Shown piece after piece: positions 54,936-64,000 of a DNA stretch of 64,000 nucleotides. The position numbers and the translations under genes were made by a program. Origin of the DNA: Aestuariibacter salexigens DSM 15300 (lineage in GTDB: Bacteria; Pseudomonadota; Gammaproteobacteria; Enterobacterales; Alteromonadaceae); contig NZ_AUBH01000003.1 of assembly GCF_000429145.1 (NCBI RefSeq), positions 62,001 to 126,000 on the forward strand, in the 5' to 3' direction. The number at the start of each line of letters is the position of its first letter. Position 1 is the stretch's first letter. Below the pieces are notes generated by a model that worked only from the letters and a program-made list of their open reading frames with translations, was not told the origin of the DNA and made no database searches.

Positions 54936-55404
54936 CACCTACCTTTGCTGATTTTAGGGTGTGGAGATACTGCTGTGCAGCCGCATCGCCTTCCCTGGGA
55001 GCCCACGCAGCAAAGTCTTTATCGGACATTTGCATGTAGGGACCAGGCTTGACTTCAAAAAACGTCGACGGATTTTCTCCTGGCACTACCGCATGCCAAA
55101 CTCCCTGCGGAATTTCAACGCCACGTTTAGCGCTGTCTGCGCGTAGTTCGATACGCTCGGTAACACTCCCCTCATCATCGAATAACAGAATACTTAGCGC
55201 ACCGTCAATGATGATGAAACATTCCCACTTATCCGCTTCCGTATGCCGATGTGGGCATACATAGGAGTCAGGCTGAATAGTGATAAACAAACGCTGTATA
55301 GGGTCCTGATAGTCAGTATGCACATTAGCATTTGAACGCCGTCTTGAACTGCTCACTGATTGTTCACTGAGATGCTGGAAAAAATGACTATCAAACCTTT
55401 TCAC
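54916..55404 (-). CDS. WbuC-family cupin metalloprotein
   Basis: This 162-residue cupin has metal-binding motif 1 as PHRHTEADKWECFIIIDGAL (His, His, Glu) and motif 2 as PQGVWHAVVPG. The N-terminus SSRRRSNANVHTDYQDPIQRL is typical of WbuC proteins. WbuC genes usually occur in O-antigen clusters. Here it follows metH by 9 bases, so the usual context is missing and the function is unclear. Confidence 0.83.
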   Translation of the reverse strand: MKRFDSHFFQHLSEQSVSSSRRRSNANVHTDYQDPIQRLFITIQPDSYVCPHRHTEADKWECFIIIDGALSILLFDDEGSVTERIELRADSAKRGVEIPQGVWHAVVPGENPSTFFEVKPGPYMQMSDKDFAAWAPREGDAAAQQYLHTLKSAKVGDVPRAI

Positions 55405-55413
55405 GCTGCACTC

Positions 55414-58035
55414 CTAGTCAAGATTTGGCGCCAGCCAGCGCGCAGCCTCATCGAGCTCCCATCCTTTGCGAGAAGCGTAATCCTGAAGCTGATCCTGTTG
55501 AATTTTTGCAACTGCAAAATAGCGCGACTGAGGATGTGAAAAATACCAACCGGAGACTGAGGCGCCGGGCCACATGGCATAGCTCTCGGTCAACTTCATA
55601 CCAGTATGCTGTTGTGCATCGAGTAATGACCAGATGGTCCCCTTTTCGGTATGTTCCGGACAGGCGGCGTACCCCGGCGCGGGTCTGATACCTTGATACT
55701 TTTCTGCGATAAGTTGTTCATTATCGAGCACTTCATCATCGGCATATGCCCAGAATTCCTTGCGCACCCGTTCATGTAAATACTCAGCGAAGGCTTCCGC
55801 CAGCCTGTCAGCAATCGCTTTCACCATAATGGCATTGTAGTCATCACCACTGGATTCATAATGCGCTGCCAGTTCGTCTTCACCCACTCCAGCGGTGACC
55901 GCAAATGCACCAATGTAATCAGCTTTACCAAATCGCTGCGGGCAAACAAAGTCGCTCAGGCAATAGTTCGGCCCGTTCGGCTTTTCAGTTTGCTGGCGCA
56001 AATGATGACTGGTAGCAATGACATTTTCGCGGGACTCATCACCGTAAATGACAATGTCGTCGCCAATGCTATTGGCAGGGAACAGCCCACATACGCCCTT
56101 TGCCTGCAACTTACCGTTAGCACATATTTCCTTTAGCATTGCCTGCGCGTCATCAAATAGCTGTTTAGCCTGCTCGCCCACCACCTCGTCATCAAGGATA
56201 CGAGGATATTTCCCGGCCAGGGACCAGGTCAGGAAGAATGGCGTCCAGTCGATGTAATCAATCAACTCCGACAGCGCTACGGACACGGGTATGACACCAA
56301 GTCTTTTGGGCACCGGGGGCGAATAATCTGCCCAGTCGCAGGTGAACGCATTGTCACGAGCCTGCGACAGACTCACCGGTGCAGTGCGAGGTCGCTTCTT
56401 AGCGTGCTGCTCACGGGCGCGCTCATAATCACGCGCAATATCCTCTACGTAGGCCTGCTTTTGGGTCGGCGACAGAAGCTTCTGACAAACGCCTACAGCA
56501 CGGCTGGCATTGGCGACGTAAACCACAGGACCTTCATAATGAGGCTCAATTTTGACAGCAGTATGGGCTTTCGATGTGGTGGCGCCGCCAATTAACAGCG
56601 GTACGTCAAAGTCCAGGCGTTGCATTTCTTTTGCAACATGTACCATTTCATCCAGTGATGGGGTGATAAGCCCGGATAGACCAATAATATCGACATTGTG
56701 CTCCTTTGCCGTCTGCAGAATTTGCGCACAGGGCACCATCACGCCCATGTCGATAATTTCAAAGTTATTACACTGTAATACGACGCCAACAATGTTCTTG
56801 CCGATGTCATGGACATCACCTTTAACGGTGGCGAGTAGCACTTTGCCGTTACTCGATCCCGCTTCTTTCTCGCGCTCAATATAAGGCTGCAGATAAGCTA
56901 CCGCTTTTTTCATCACCCGCGCCGACTTTACCACCTGCGGCAAAAACATTTTGCCCTCGCCAAACAGATCGCCGACGACGTTCATGCCGTCCATCAGTGG
57001 CCCTTCAATCACGTCAAGTGGCTTAGCCGCTTCCTGCCTGGCCTGCTCAGTATCCTCTTCAATAAAGTCCGTGATACCTTTTACCAAAGCATGTTCGAGG
57101 CGCTTGGCTACCGGTGCATCGCGCCACTGAAGATCTTCTCTGGCCGCAACCTTGCCATCCCCCTGATATTTCGGGGCAATATCGAGCAGCCGCTCTGTGG
57201 CATCGTCGCGGCGATTTAAGATCACATCCTCTACAGCATCACGCAGCTCAATAGGAATTTCGTCATAGACTTCCAACTGACCGGCATTAACGATAGCCAT
57301 ATCCAGACCGGCACGGATAGCGTGATACAGAAACACCGAGTGCATGGCTTCTCGCACCGGGTTATTTCCTCGAAATGAGAATGAGATATTTGACAGGCCG
57401 CCTGATACGTGGGCATAGGGGAGATGTTCACGGATACGACGGGTGGCTTCAATAAAGTCGACCGCATAGTTATTGTGCTCTTCGATACCCGTTGCTACGG
57501 CAAAAATGTTCGGGTCAAAGATAATATCTTCGGGAGCAAAGCCTACTTGTTCGGTGAGAATTTTATAACTGCGCTCACAAATGGCGAATTTGCGATCTGC
57601 CGTCTCAGCCTGACCTTTCTCGTCAAACGCCATTACCACTGTCGCCGCCCCGTACCGTTTGATTTTGCGGGCCTGCTCGATGAACGGCGCTTCACCTTCT
57701 TTAAGGCTGATTGAATTCACTATGGCCTTGCCTTGAATACACTTCAGACCGGCCTCAATGACTGACCATTTAGACGAATCAATCATAATAGGGACACGGG
57801 ATATATCTGGCTCAGAGGCAATCAGGTTGAGAAATCTGACCATTGCTGCTTCAGAGTCCAACATGGCCTCGTCCATGTTGATATCAATAATTTGTGCACC
57901 GTTTTCCACCTGCTGCCTGGCAACATCCAGCGCGGTTTCGTAATCACCTTCGAGGATCAGCCGTTTGAATTTGGCAGAGCCGGTTACGTTAGTCCGCTCA
58001 CCAATGTTGATAAATGTTGCAATCTGCTCGCTCAC
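55414..58035 (-). CDS. metH: Cobalamin-dependent methionine synthase, C-terminal three-domain part
   Basis: This 873-residue protein starts at the pterin-binding domain ([20 protein letters not shown]). The B12-binding domain has [16 protein letters not shown], where the His coordinates cobalt, and [14 protein letters not shown]. The activation domain has [15 protein letters not shown]. The N-terminal homocysteine domain is a separate upstream gene. The GTG start at 58035 has Shine-Dalgarno AGGAGAAGAG, so the split is genuine rather than a broken gene. Confidence 0.92.
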   Translation of the reverse strand: MSEQIATFINIGERTNVTGSAKFKRLILEGDYETALDVARQQVENGAQIIDINMDEAMLDSEAAMVRFLNLIASEPDISRVPIMIDSSKWSVIEAGLKCIQGKAIVNSISLKEGEAPFIEQARKIKRYGAATVVMAFDEKGQAETADRKFAICERSYKILTEQVGFAPEDIIFDPNIFAVATGIEEHNNYAVDFIEATRRIREHLPYAHVSGGLSNISFSFRGNNPVREAMHSVFLYHAIRAGLDMAIVNAGQLEVYDEIPIELRDAVEDVILNRRDDATERLLDIAPKYQGDGKVAAREDLQWRDAPVAKRLEHALVKGITDFIEEDTEQARQEAAKPLDVIEGPLMDGMNVVGDLFGEGKMFLPQVVKSARVMKKAVAYLQPYIEREKEAGSSNGKVLLATVKGDVHDIGKNIVGVVLQCNNFEIIDMGVMVPCAQILQTAKEHNVDIIGLSGLITPSLDEMVHVAKEMQRLDFDVPLLIGGATTSKAHTAVKIEPHYEGPVVYVANASRAVGVCQKLLSPTQKQAYVEDIARDYERAREQHAKKRPRTAPVSLSQARDNAFTCDWADYSPPVPKRLGVIPVSVALSELIDYIDWTPFFLTWSLAGKYPRILDDEVVGEQAKQLFDDAQAMLKEICANGKLQAKGVCGLFPANSIGDDIVIYGDESRENVIATSHHLRQQTEKPNGPNYCLSDFVCPQRFGKADYIGAFAVTAGVGEDELAAHYESSGDDYNAIMVKAIADRLAEAFAEYLHERVRKEFWAYADDEVLDNEQLIAEKYQGIRPAPGYAACPEHTEKGTIWSLLDAQQHTGMKLTESYAMWPGASVSGWYFSHPQSRYFAVAKIQQDQLQDYASRKGWELDEAARWLAPNLD

Positions 58036-58047
58036 TGATCTCTTCTC

Positions 58048-59103
58048 CTAGTGCACAAAGGGTTCTAGACCAGCCAGACGCATTTTAACATCCTGGGCTT
58101 TAAGCGGGCGCGGAGCAACATGTTCAACCCGTCTGGCGATAGCTGCGATGTGCTCTGGTGTACTCCCACAGCAGCCTCCAACAATGTTGACCAATCCGGA
58201 TTGTGCCCACTCGCCAATGTGGTCAGCCATTTCCTCACCCTGCATGTCATATTCACCAAATTCGTTCGGTAAGCCTGCGTTGGGGTGAGCTGAAACCAGG
58301 CATTCAGCCACGTTGGCAATTTCTTCGACATACTGTCTGAGCAGGTCGGGACCCAGTGCACAGTTCAAGCCGAACGAAAAGGGTTTAACATGTCGCATTG
58401 AGTAGTAAAACGCCTCTGCAGTTTGTCCAGACAGGGTACGTCCAGACGCATCAGTAATGGTGCCTGAGATCATGACAGGCAAGGTAACTCCCTTCTCTTC
58501 GAATACCATATCGACGGCAAAAGCGGCGGCCTTGGCGTTCAGTGTATCGAAAATGGTCTCGATTAATATAATGTCCACTTGGCCATCTATCAGTGCATGA
58601 CAGGCTTCCTGATATGACTCGACCAGCTGATCAAAGGTCACATTGCGTTTGCCCGGATCGTTAACATCAGGAGAAATCGACGCGGTTCGATTGGTCGGTC
58701 CTAGCACTCCCGCCACAAAGCGAGGCTTATCCGGGGTTTGTCTGGTCACTTTATCAGCCGCACTGCGGGCAACCTTGGCAGCGGCAAGGTTTATCTCCCT
58801 GGCCAGAGATTGCATATCGTAATCAGCCATAGAAATACTGTTGGCATTGAAAGTGTTGGTTTCAATAATGTCGGCGCCGGCATTCAGGTAATCCAGATGA
58901 ATTTGCTCGATAATGTGCGGCTGTGTAATCGCCAGTAAGTCGTTATTGCCTTTTACATCGCAATGCCAGTCAGCAAACTGCTGACCACGATAATCCTGCT
59001 CGTCGAGTTTATGCCGCTGGATCATGGTCCCCATCGCACCGTCTAGTATTAAAATACGCTGTGCAGCGGCGTGTTGCAGAACCGATAAACTGTTGTCAGT
59101 CAC
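58048..59103 (-). CDS. metH: Methionine synthase homocysteine-binding subunit (N-terminal MetH domain)
   Basis: This 351-residue TIM barrel begins [23 protein letters not shown] and has the zinc ligands in the Cys region [11 protein letters not shown] and the late [18 protein letters not shown]. It presents zinc-bound homocysteine for methylation by the B12 subunit encoded 12 bases downstream. The GTG start follows AGAGG. It lies 29 bases after metA. Confidence 0.9.
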   Translation of the reverse strand: MTDNSLSVLQHAAAQRILILDGAMGTMIQRHKLDEQDYRGQQFADWHCDVKGNNDLLAITQPHIIEQIHLDYLNAGADIIETNTFNANSISMADYDMQSLAREINLAAAKVARSAADKVTRQTPDKPRFVAGVLGPTNRTASISPDVNDPGKRNVTFDQLVESYQEACHALIDGQVDIILIETIFDTLNAKAAAFAVDMVFEEKGVTLPVMISGTITDASGRTLSGQTAEAFYYSMRHVKPFSFGLNCALGPDLLRQYVEEIANVAECLVSAHPNAGLPNEFGEYDMQGEEMADHIGEWAQSGLVNIVGGCCGSTPEHIAAIARRVEHVAPRPLKAQDVKMRLAGLEPFVH

Positions 59104-59132
59104 GAAATACCTCTATTGCTTCAGGATGTTTA

Positions 59133-60059
59133 TCAGGATGATGGACGAAGTGTATCCAGATCGTATGGCGTTTCCTGGTATACATAGTAATTCAGCCAGT
59201 TGGTAAACAACAACGTCCCGTGTGCACGCCAGGTGACCATCGGCGACTGGTCCGGGTCATTATCAGGAAAATAATGACAGGGGATCTGCGGTGCAAGTCC
59301 TGCGGCAAGATCACGGCTGTATTCCTGTGCCAATGTGTCCGGATCATATTCGGGGTGGCCCGTTATACACACCATTCTACGGTCATCTGAGGCGATAATG
59401 TAAGCGCCTGTTTGTTCAGAACCCACTAACACTCGCATACCAGGAACAGATTCGTATTGCGCCACACTGATCTCACCATATCGAGAATGAGGAGCATACA
59501 CGACGCTGTCGAAGCCCCTGACTAACTCATTGTGGGGTTCCGTAACATGATGCGCATAGACGCCAGAGAGCTTTTCTTCTCGCAGTGTGCGCTGAATGCC
59601 ATAAAAGTGGTACATCGCCGCATGCGTTGCCCAACAAAGATAAAGCGTAGATTGTACATGGCGCCTTGCCCAGGTCATTACGGCGCGCATTCTGTCCCAG
59701 TATTTGACTTGCTCATAATCCAGGTGAGCTAACGGCGCTCCGGTAATGATCAGTCCATCATATCGCTTATCAGCAATATCTTCGAAATGATGATAGAACG
59801 CATCCATATGCGCCTTAGGGGTATTTTTAGGCGCCTGATCATCAATACGGATAAGGTCAATGTTGATCTGTAATGGGGTATTACTCAGCAACCGCAGTAG
59901 CTGTACTTCCGTCTCGATTTTATTTGGCATGAGATTGAGAATGCCTACTTCAAGGGGACGAATATCCTGGGTTGCCGCACGCTGCATATCCATCGCGAAG
60001 ATGTTCTCGCGGTGCAAAATATCCTGGGCAGGGAGTTCTGAGGGAATTCGTATCGGCAT
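59133..60059 (-). CDS. metA: Homoserine O-succinyltransferase
   Basis: This 308-residue protein starts MPIRIPSELPAQDILHRENIF and has NLMPNKIETEVQLLRLL. The catalytic Cys is in LYLCWATHAAMYHFYGI (about residue 142), with the His-x-Glu of CITGHPEYD. It acylates homoserine at the first committed step of methionine synthesis. Succinyl or acetyl preference cannot be decided by eye. It is first in the met operon, behind MetJ boxes. Confidence 0.93.
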   Translation of the reverse strand: MPIRIPSELPAQDILHRENIFAMDMQRAATQDIRPLEVGILNLMPNKIETEVQLLRLLSNTPLQINIDLIRIDDQAPKNTPKAHMDAFYHHFEDIADKRYDGLIITGAPLAHLDYEQVKYWDRMRAVMTWARRHVQSTLYLCWATHAAMYHFYGIQRTLREEKLSGVYAHHVTEPHNELVRGFDSVVYAPHSRYGEISVAQYESVPGMRVLVGSEQTGAYIIASDDRRMVCITGHPEYDPDTLAQEYSRDLAAGLAPQIPCHYFPDNDPDQSPMVTWRAHGTLLFTNWLNYYVYQETPYDLDTLRPSS

Positions 60060-60125
60060 ATCAACGTCGGCAGGGCAAATAACGTAATGCTCATGGTGCC
60101 TGAGGCAGCCAGAATGTCAAGTTAT

Positions 60126-60149
60126 TTACGTCTAGACGTCTAAACGTAC
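60126..60149 (-). promoter_or_regulatory. MetJ operator (tandem met boxes)
   Basis: There are three consecutive 8-base met boxes, with ACGTCT, a perfect AGACGTCT and AAACGTAC, 67 bases upstream of metA. MetJ with S-adenosylmethionine binds such tandem boxes. This would repress metA and the linked metH genes when methionine is plentiful. Confidence 0.88.
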
Positions 60150-60170
60150 ATTTTAAAATGAATGTGCTTG

Positions 60171-60611
60171 CTACGATTTATTCAGACTGAGTAAAAGCTC
60201 CACTTCAGCGCGCGGAAGCTCACATTCCTGCATGATATCTTCAATATCGGCGCCTGCTGCGACCATCTTGCTGGCTTTGCGATACATTTTGGTTTCCGGA
60301 TCACGCTCGTCTAAATCTTGCTGCCTGGCTTCGATGCGTCGCAGGTCGGACTGCAGTTCCTGCAATTTTGTTTGCAGCGGGGCGATATGTTCGTCGATAC
60401 CTGACGACGCTGCACGTAACGACGTCAGTTGTTCTCGCAACGCCTCTGTACTGCGCTGTATCGCGAGTAACTGCTCATCGACAACATTCAGCGCCTGCAA
60501 TGTCTCACGGCGATGTGCATGCAATCGACGTCGAAAAATAAATCCCTGAATAAGGTTCCACACTGCAAGTACAACTAGCCCGACGATTATCGCTAGGTCC
60601 CAAACGGCCAA
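60171..60611 (-). CDS. DUF2802-family protein of the chemotaxis cluster
   Basis: This 146-residue protein has one N-terminal membrane helix (WDLAIIVGLVVLAVWNLIQGFIF) and a coiled coil (LLAIQRSTEALREQLTSLRAASSGIDEHIAPL). A helical C-terminal DUF2802 domain (RKASKMVAAGADIEDIMQECELPRAEVELL) follows. It regularly follows cheW in polar-flagellum gammaproteobacteria. Its role is unknown. Confidence 0.82.
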   Translation of the reverse strand: MAVWDLAIIVGLVVLAVWNLIQGFIFRRRLHAHRRETLQALNVVDEQLLAIQRSTEALREQLTSLRAASSGIDEHIAPLQTKLQELQSDLRRIEARQQDLDERDPETKMYRKASKMVAAGADIEDIMQECELPRAEVELLLSLNKS

Positions 60612-60643
60612 GTCTTACTCCTTACATAGCTTAAGAAACATAC

Positions 60644-60674
60644 AAAAACGCCCCGCGATAATATGCGAGGCGTA
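60644..60674 (-). terminator. Terminator between cheW and the DUF2802 gene
   Basis: The minus strand forms a 9-bp stem (ACGCCTCGC/GCGGGGCGT, one G-T pair) followed by TTTTTGT. It lies 30 bases after the cheW stop and 32 before the DUF2802 start, so that gene may be partly uncoupled from the operon. Confidence 0.8.
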
Positions 60675-60703
60675 TGCTCTGCGTCGTGGTGCTTAACGAC
60701 ACG

Positions 60704-61198
60704 CTAGATACTGCTTATTTCGTCCCACTCTTCGTCGGTAAGCAGTTTGTTCAGGTCAACCAGAATCAACAACTCTCCATCTCGGTTGCTTACGCCCTGT
60801 ATAAATTTCGCACTTTCTTCTGTGCCGACATTGGGTGCGCTGTCTATTTCAGACGAGCGTAAATAAACCACCTCGGCCACGCTATCAACCAGTATACCGA
60901 CCACCTGCTCATCTGATTCGATAATGACAATACGTGTATTATCAGTAATGTCGGTGGGCGGCAGTCCAAAGCGTGCACGCGTATCGATAACCGTCACCAC
61001 GTTGCCGCGCAAGTTGATAATACCCAGCACATAATCAGGCGCACCGGGAACCGGAGCGATCTCAGTATGACGAAGCACTTCCTGAACCTGCATAACGTTG
61101 ATGCCGTAGGTCTCTTCACCAAGACGATAGGTTACCCACTGCAGTACTTCATCATTACTGTCGACAGCAGCGTTGTTTGAACTTCTTTCTTCACTCAT
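60704..61198 (-). CDS. cheW: Chemotaxis coupling protein CheW
   Basis: This 164-residue CheW domain shows YGINVMQVQEVLRHTEIAPVPGAPDYVLGIINLRGNVVTVIDTRARFGLPP, the canonical coupling motif. It links CheA to chemoreceptors. It follows a CheW-like gene by 26 bases. Confidence 0.95.
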   Translation of the reverse strand: MSEERSSNNAAVDSNDEVLQWVTYRLGEETYGINVMQVQEVLRHTEIAPVPGAPDYVLGIINLRGNVVTVIDTRARFGLPPTDITDNTRIVIIESDEQVVGILVDSVAEVVYLRSSEIDSAPNVGTEESAKFIQGVSNRDGELLILVDLNKLLTDEEWDEISSI

Positions 61199-61224
61199 TT
61201 GGATTGCTCCCTAGCAAGCCTAAG

Positions 61225-61947
61225 CTACAAATCGTTACTACCCAGGCCCTGCTCTAACATCGATATCATCTGATCAACATCGACCAAGGCGCACATTTTA
61301 TCTTTTACCAATCCTGCCAGCCACGGACGCTTACCATGCGCCTCTCGCCACTTAACTTCATCTTTGTTGAGAACCACAGTATTGATGAGCTTTTCACAAG
61401 CGAGGCCCCAAGCACTGTTCCCTAACATAATAAGATATTGATAATTTAAGCTTTCTGCCAGTTTTTCGGTATATTTTTCTGGCATCACCCATCGGGCAGT
61501 GTCCACTGAGGTCAATTTTTCATCCCGGTGAATCATCACACCCATGAACCAATCTGGCTTACCTATCAATGGGTTAACCTTTTCAAGGTTGTGAATACCG
61601 CCCAAGGTAATCAGAGGTACAGCCAGTGTTAAGCCTGCAACATCAAAAAACAAGGCCTGAAATTCATCATCCAGCGTTTCCTGTAAGGATGCCGATGCGA
61701 CGTGATGTGCCTCCGCTGCCTGCTGTTCCTCATTAACCTTGTCGACAGCTTCTGCAATATCTTTAGTCGTTACTTGTGGTTGTACTGGCTCGATAACGTC
61801 CGGCTGCTCTATCTCAACCTGCAGTGGAACAGACTCAATAAGCTTAGCAACGGGGTCTTTCTCAAGCGTTTCAGGCCCCTCATCAAGCAAAGACGACAGA
61901 TAGTCTTCCATCAGACCTTCTTTAGCGAAAGCGCCACCCTTACTCAT
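61225..61947 (-). CDS. CheW-like domain protein, second coupling protein
   Basis: This 240-residue protein has an extended acidic N-terminal region (about 1-90) followed by a CheW domain (LFFDVAGLTLAVPLITLGGIHNLEKVNPLIGKPDWFMGVMIHRDEKLTSVDTARWV). The ATG overlaps the parA stop as ATGA. ParA-coupled CheW-like proteins with this layout (ParP type) help localise chemotaxis arrays at the pole; assigning ParP here is inference. Confidence 0.8.
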   Translation of the reverse strand: MSKGGAFAKEGLMEDYLSSLLDEGPETLEKDPVAKLIESVPLQVEIEQPDVIEPVQPQVTTKDIAEAVDKVNEEQQAAEAHHVASASLQETLDDEFQALFFDVAGLTLAVPLITLGGIHNLEKVNPLIGKPDWFMGVMIHRDEKLTSVDTARWVMPEKYTEKLAESLNYQYLIMLGNSAWGLACEKLINTVVLNKDEVKWREAHGKRPWLAGLVKDKMCALVDVDQMISMLEQGLGSNDL

Positions 61948-62717
61948 TTAGTCGTCTCCTGTTGCAGTGTTTTGAGTAATTTAGCATAGGCATATACGCC
62001 TCTGGCTCGAGGACTATAGACCGATGCCGGCGTCTGTGCCTGGCTGGCGTCTCTGAACCTGGTATCGACTGGAATGACGCCATCCCATACTTGCTGGCCA
62101 TATTGTTCAAGCAGCACATTATGGGCATCAATGGCAGCATTAACCCGTTTATCAAACATGGTAGGAATGATGGTGACATCGAAGCGACGCTTCTGCGTTT
62201 TTTCCATAATTTCCAGCGTATGCATCATCCTGTCCAACCCTTTTAATGCCAGAAATTCTGTTTGCACCGGCACCAGAATGCGTTCGCAGGCAGCGACCGC
62301 ATTAACCATCAATACGCCCAATACCGGCGGGCAATCCATCAGTACATAGTCAAATTCTTGTTGTACAAATTTCAGCGCATTTTTGAGTATTAACCCTTTA
62401 CCATTCTGCATTCCCATGCTGCGGTCCAGCGTAGCCAGTGCCATGGTTGCAGGCAGGATAAACAGCGAGTCAAGACGCGATGGGCACAGACAATCCAGCA
62501 CCACATCCGCATTGAGCTTATCGGCAACAAACACATCATAGACGCTGACCGACAACTGTTCAGAATCGATACCAAAATAATAGCTAAGTGAAGCATGAGG
62601 ATCGGTATCTATTAGCAGCACACGCTTGCCCTGCTGCGCAAGCAAGCCGCCCAGTGTCACCGTGGTGGTGGTTTTACCCACGCCACCTTTTTGATTCGCG
62701 ATAGCCCAGATTTTCAC
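61944..62717 (-). CDS. ParA-family ATPase of the chemotaxis operon (ParC-type)
   Basis: This 257-residue protein has deviant Walker A KGGVGKTTTTVTLGGLLAQ (residues about 10-28), Walker A' DTDPHASLSYYFG and Walker B DYVLMDCPPVLG. Between cheB and cheW, such ATPases place chemoreceptor arrays at the cell pole rather than segregating DNA. No parB is present. Confidence 0.9.
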   Translation of the reverse strand: MKIWAIANQKGGVGKTTTTVTLGGLLAQQGKRVLLIDTDPHASLSYYFGIDSEQLSVSVYDVFVADKLNADVVLDCLCPSRLDSLFILPATMALATLDRSMGMQNGKGLILKNALKFVQQEFDYVLMDCPPVLGVLMVNAVAACERILVPVQTEFLALKGLDRMMHTLEIMEKTQKRRFDVTIIPTMFDKRVNAAIDAHNVLLEQYGQQVWDGVIPVDTRFRDASQAQTPASVYSPRARGVYAYAKLLKTLQQETTK

Positions 62718-62762
62718 ATTTAATACTCTGTCGCGTGAAGCCCTTAACTGTGCAAAAGGGAA

Positions 62763-63899
62763 CTACAACAATTCGGTTTTGAGACTACCTGCTATATCGT
62801 CCAGTGCCAGTATTGCATCCGTCAGGTTGGCAGCCGCCACAGCCTGAGGCATGCCATAAACCACACTGGACTGCTCGTCCTGTGCCCAGATTCTGGCACC
62901 TTTCGCCTTCATTGCGCGGCATCCCTCGCGACCATCTGCGCCCATACCGGTCAATATCACCCCAAGTACATCACCACCAAACACTTGTGCTAGTGAGGTG
63001 AAAGTCAAATCAACGCTCGGTTTATATGTTGTGTTATCAGCACCTGATGGATCGCTTATGCGCACCGTTGCGTGGCCCGCATTGCCTTCTATAAACATTT
63101 GTTTGCCACCAGGGGCGAGATAGGCAGTACCAGACGTGAGTCTTTCACCATGCTCGGCCTCTTTTACGTTGATTTTACACAAGCCGTTCAGGCGCTGTGC
63201 GAATGCGCTGGTGAAGGTCCCTGGCATATGCTGAACGAGCACGATAGGCATAGGAAAATGTGCGGGTAACTCAACTAATATTTTTTGCAGTGCAACCGGC
63301 CCCCCAGTTGACGTACCGATAGCCAGAAGTTTGTATTGTTTTCCTGAACGTCGGGTGATCTGACGACTGATTGACTCGTTTTCTGCTTTTGGTGCAAGAC
63401 CGCTGCTGCCGCGAAAAAACAAACGGGTTTTAGCCGTTGTGCCAGTGTCGGTCGTTGAGCGGGAGAGTCCTGTTCCCATAGAGCGAAAACGCATACCAGA
63501 CTTACGCCGGGCAAGGGTCTTAACCTTGGTACGTAGGGCTTCTACGGCTTCCTGTCTGTCCTGGGCAATGTCCTCAAACTTTTTAGGTAAAAAGTCCATC
63601 GCCCCAGCATCTAGCGCATCAAGCGTGGCGCGCGCTCCCTCGTGAGTAAGTGACGAAAACATCAAGATAGGGACCGGACGTTTCGCCATGATCGCTCTGA
63701 CTGCTGAAATGCCATCTAATACCGGCATCTCAACGTCCATAGTCACAACGTCAGGGTCTAATGATTCAGCTTTGGCTATGGCTTCCTTACCATCTCTGGC
63801 ATCGCCGACGACCTCTATTTGCGGGTCTTGCTGCAGTATTTGCGACACACGACGGCGAAAAAAGGATGAGTCGTCTACTACCAATACCTTATAGGTCAT
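62763..63899 (-). CDS. cheB: Chemotaxis methylesterase CheB
   Basis: This 378-residue protein has an N-terminal receiver (phospho-acceptor Asp55 in VTMDVEMPVLDG). A linker precedes the methylesterase domain with catalytic Ser (GTSTGGPVAL), His (VLVQHMPGTF) and Asp (LTGMGADGREG). It removes methyl groups (and deamidates) chemoreceptors when phosphorylated by CheA. It is 8 bases after cheA. Confidence 0.95.
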   Translation of the reverse strand: MTYKVLVVDDSSFFRRRVSQILQQDPQIEVVGDARDGKEAIAKAESLDPDVVTMDVEMPVLDGISAVRAIMAKRPVPILMFSSLTHEGARATLDALDAGAMDFLPKKFEDIAQDRQEAVEALRTKVKTLARRKSGMRFRSMGTGLSRSTTDTGTTAKTRLFFRGSSGLAPKAENESISRQITRRSGKQYKLLAIGTSTGGPVALQKILVELPAHFPMPIVLVQHMPGTFTSAFAQRLNGLCKINVKEAEHGERLTSGTAYLAPGGKQMFIEGNAGHATVRISDPSGADNTTYKPSVDLTFTSLAQVFGGDVLGVILTGMGADGREGCRAMKAKGARIWAQDEQSSVVYGMPQAVAAANLTDAILALDDIAGSLKTELL

Positions 63900-63907
63900 C
63901 TGATTTA

Positions 63908-64000
63908 CTAAGTTTTCCGGCTATTAAGGGCTTTTTTTGCGTACCGCTTTAACAGACTCGGCACATCGATAATGAGCGCAATGCCACCATCACTGGTGAT
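63908..64000 (-). CDS. cheA: Chemotaxis histidine kinase CheA, C-terminal end (partial)
   Basis: The minus strand is open from the window edge to a TAG at 63910-63908. It encodes 30 residues that include SDGGIALIIDVPSLLKRY, the last strand and helix of the CheA CheW-like regulatory domain. The position just before cheB confirms it. Confidence 0.85.
   Translation of the reverse strand: MTSDGGIALIIDVPSLLKRYAKKALNSRKT

Noticed and set aside
55414-59103. metH as a pseudogene with a nonsense mutation
   Set aside because: The break is at a domain boundary, with a good ribosome-binding site and start for the second part.
61944-62717. Plasmid or chromosome partition ATPase
   Set aside because: There is no parB or parS-like site, and the gene lies between cheB and cheW-type genes, so a chemotaxis ParA is the better reading.
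1-64000. Prophage, integron, insertion sequence or defence island
   Set aside because: No transposase, integrase, restriction, toxin-antitoxin or phage structural gene was found, and no terminal inverted repeats flank any block.

Overview
The window comes from a marine-type gammaproteobacterium, most likely Alteromonadales (Alteromonas/Aestuariibacter-like). The reasons are the HolD-RimI-PrfC neighbourhood, a MetJ-controlled split MetH, a TtpC-containing TonB2-type energy operon, TonB-dependent receptors, a pspF-sapABCDF arrangement, an alaS-csrA-tRNA-Ser-tRNA-Arg block, and the polar-flagellum style cheA-cheB-parA-cheW-cheW order. There is no prophage, insertion sequence, integrase or CRISPR. 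This is mostly core genome with a few accessory islands.

Layout. 1-2.3 kb: end of a receiver domain, an Hpt protein, an RluA-family pseudouridine synthase and a PanE-like reductase. 2.3-9.8 kb: translation genes on the minus strand (lysS, prfB with its programmed +1 frameshift, argS, prfC), a small HTH gene on the plus strand, rimI-holD and tRNA-Trp. 9.9-13.8 kb: a thiamine uptake operon under a TPP riboswitch (outer-membrane receptor, small thiamine-binding protein, PnuT permease, kinase). 13.8-19.3 kb: an ECF sigma factor with a membrane partner, a TPR-sulfotransferase, an acyl-CoA thioesterase and tmcA. 19.3-30.2 kb: a six-gene DUF3450-TtpC-ExbB-ExbD-TonB-TPR operon, a methyltransferase plus TPR/2OG-oxygenase pair, and a 951-residue TonB-dependent receptor. 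30.4-36 kb: amino-acid catabolism (kynA, leucine dehydrogenase with a divergent Lrp regulator, maiA with tyrR), a ComFB-like protein and the 4.5S SRP RNA. 36-44.2 kb: pspABC, divergent pspF and sapABCDF. 44.2-48.6 kb: two small accessory genes and the oadGAB sodium pump. 48.7-53.2 kb: a 173-bp tandem array, tRNA-Arg, tRNA-Ser, csrA, alaS and recX. 53.2-60.1 kb: a FemAB-like gene and a metA-metH(N)-metH(C)-wbuC-DUF938 operon behind MetJ boxes. 60.2-64 kb: the chemotaxis operon, running into cheA at the right edge.

The most unusual element is the array at 48666-49263. About 3.3 copies of a 173-174 bp unit lie directly downstream of tRNA-Arg, on the same strand. Each unit carries a fragment matching the tRNA 3' end and a shortened copy of the tRNA terminator, an architecture like the tandem repeats after E. 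coli tyrT. Each complete unit also holds two hairpins with GGA in the apical loop, only on the tRNA-sense strand and close to csrA. That raises an untested possibility of a CsrA-binding RNA. The unit length is not a multiple of three, so the array is probably not coding.
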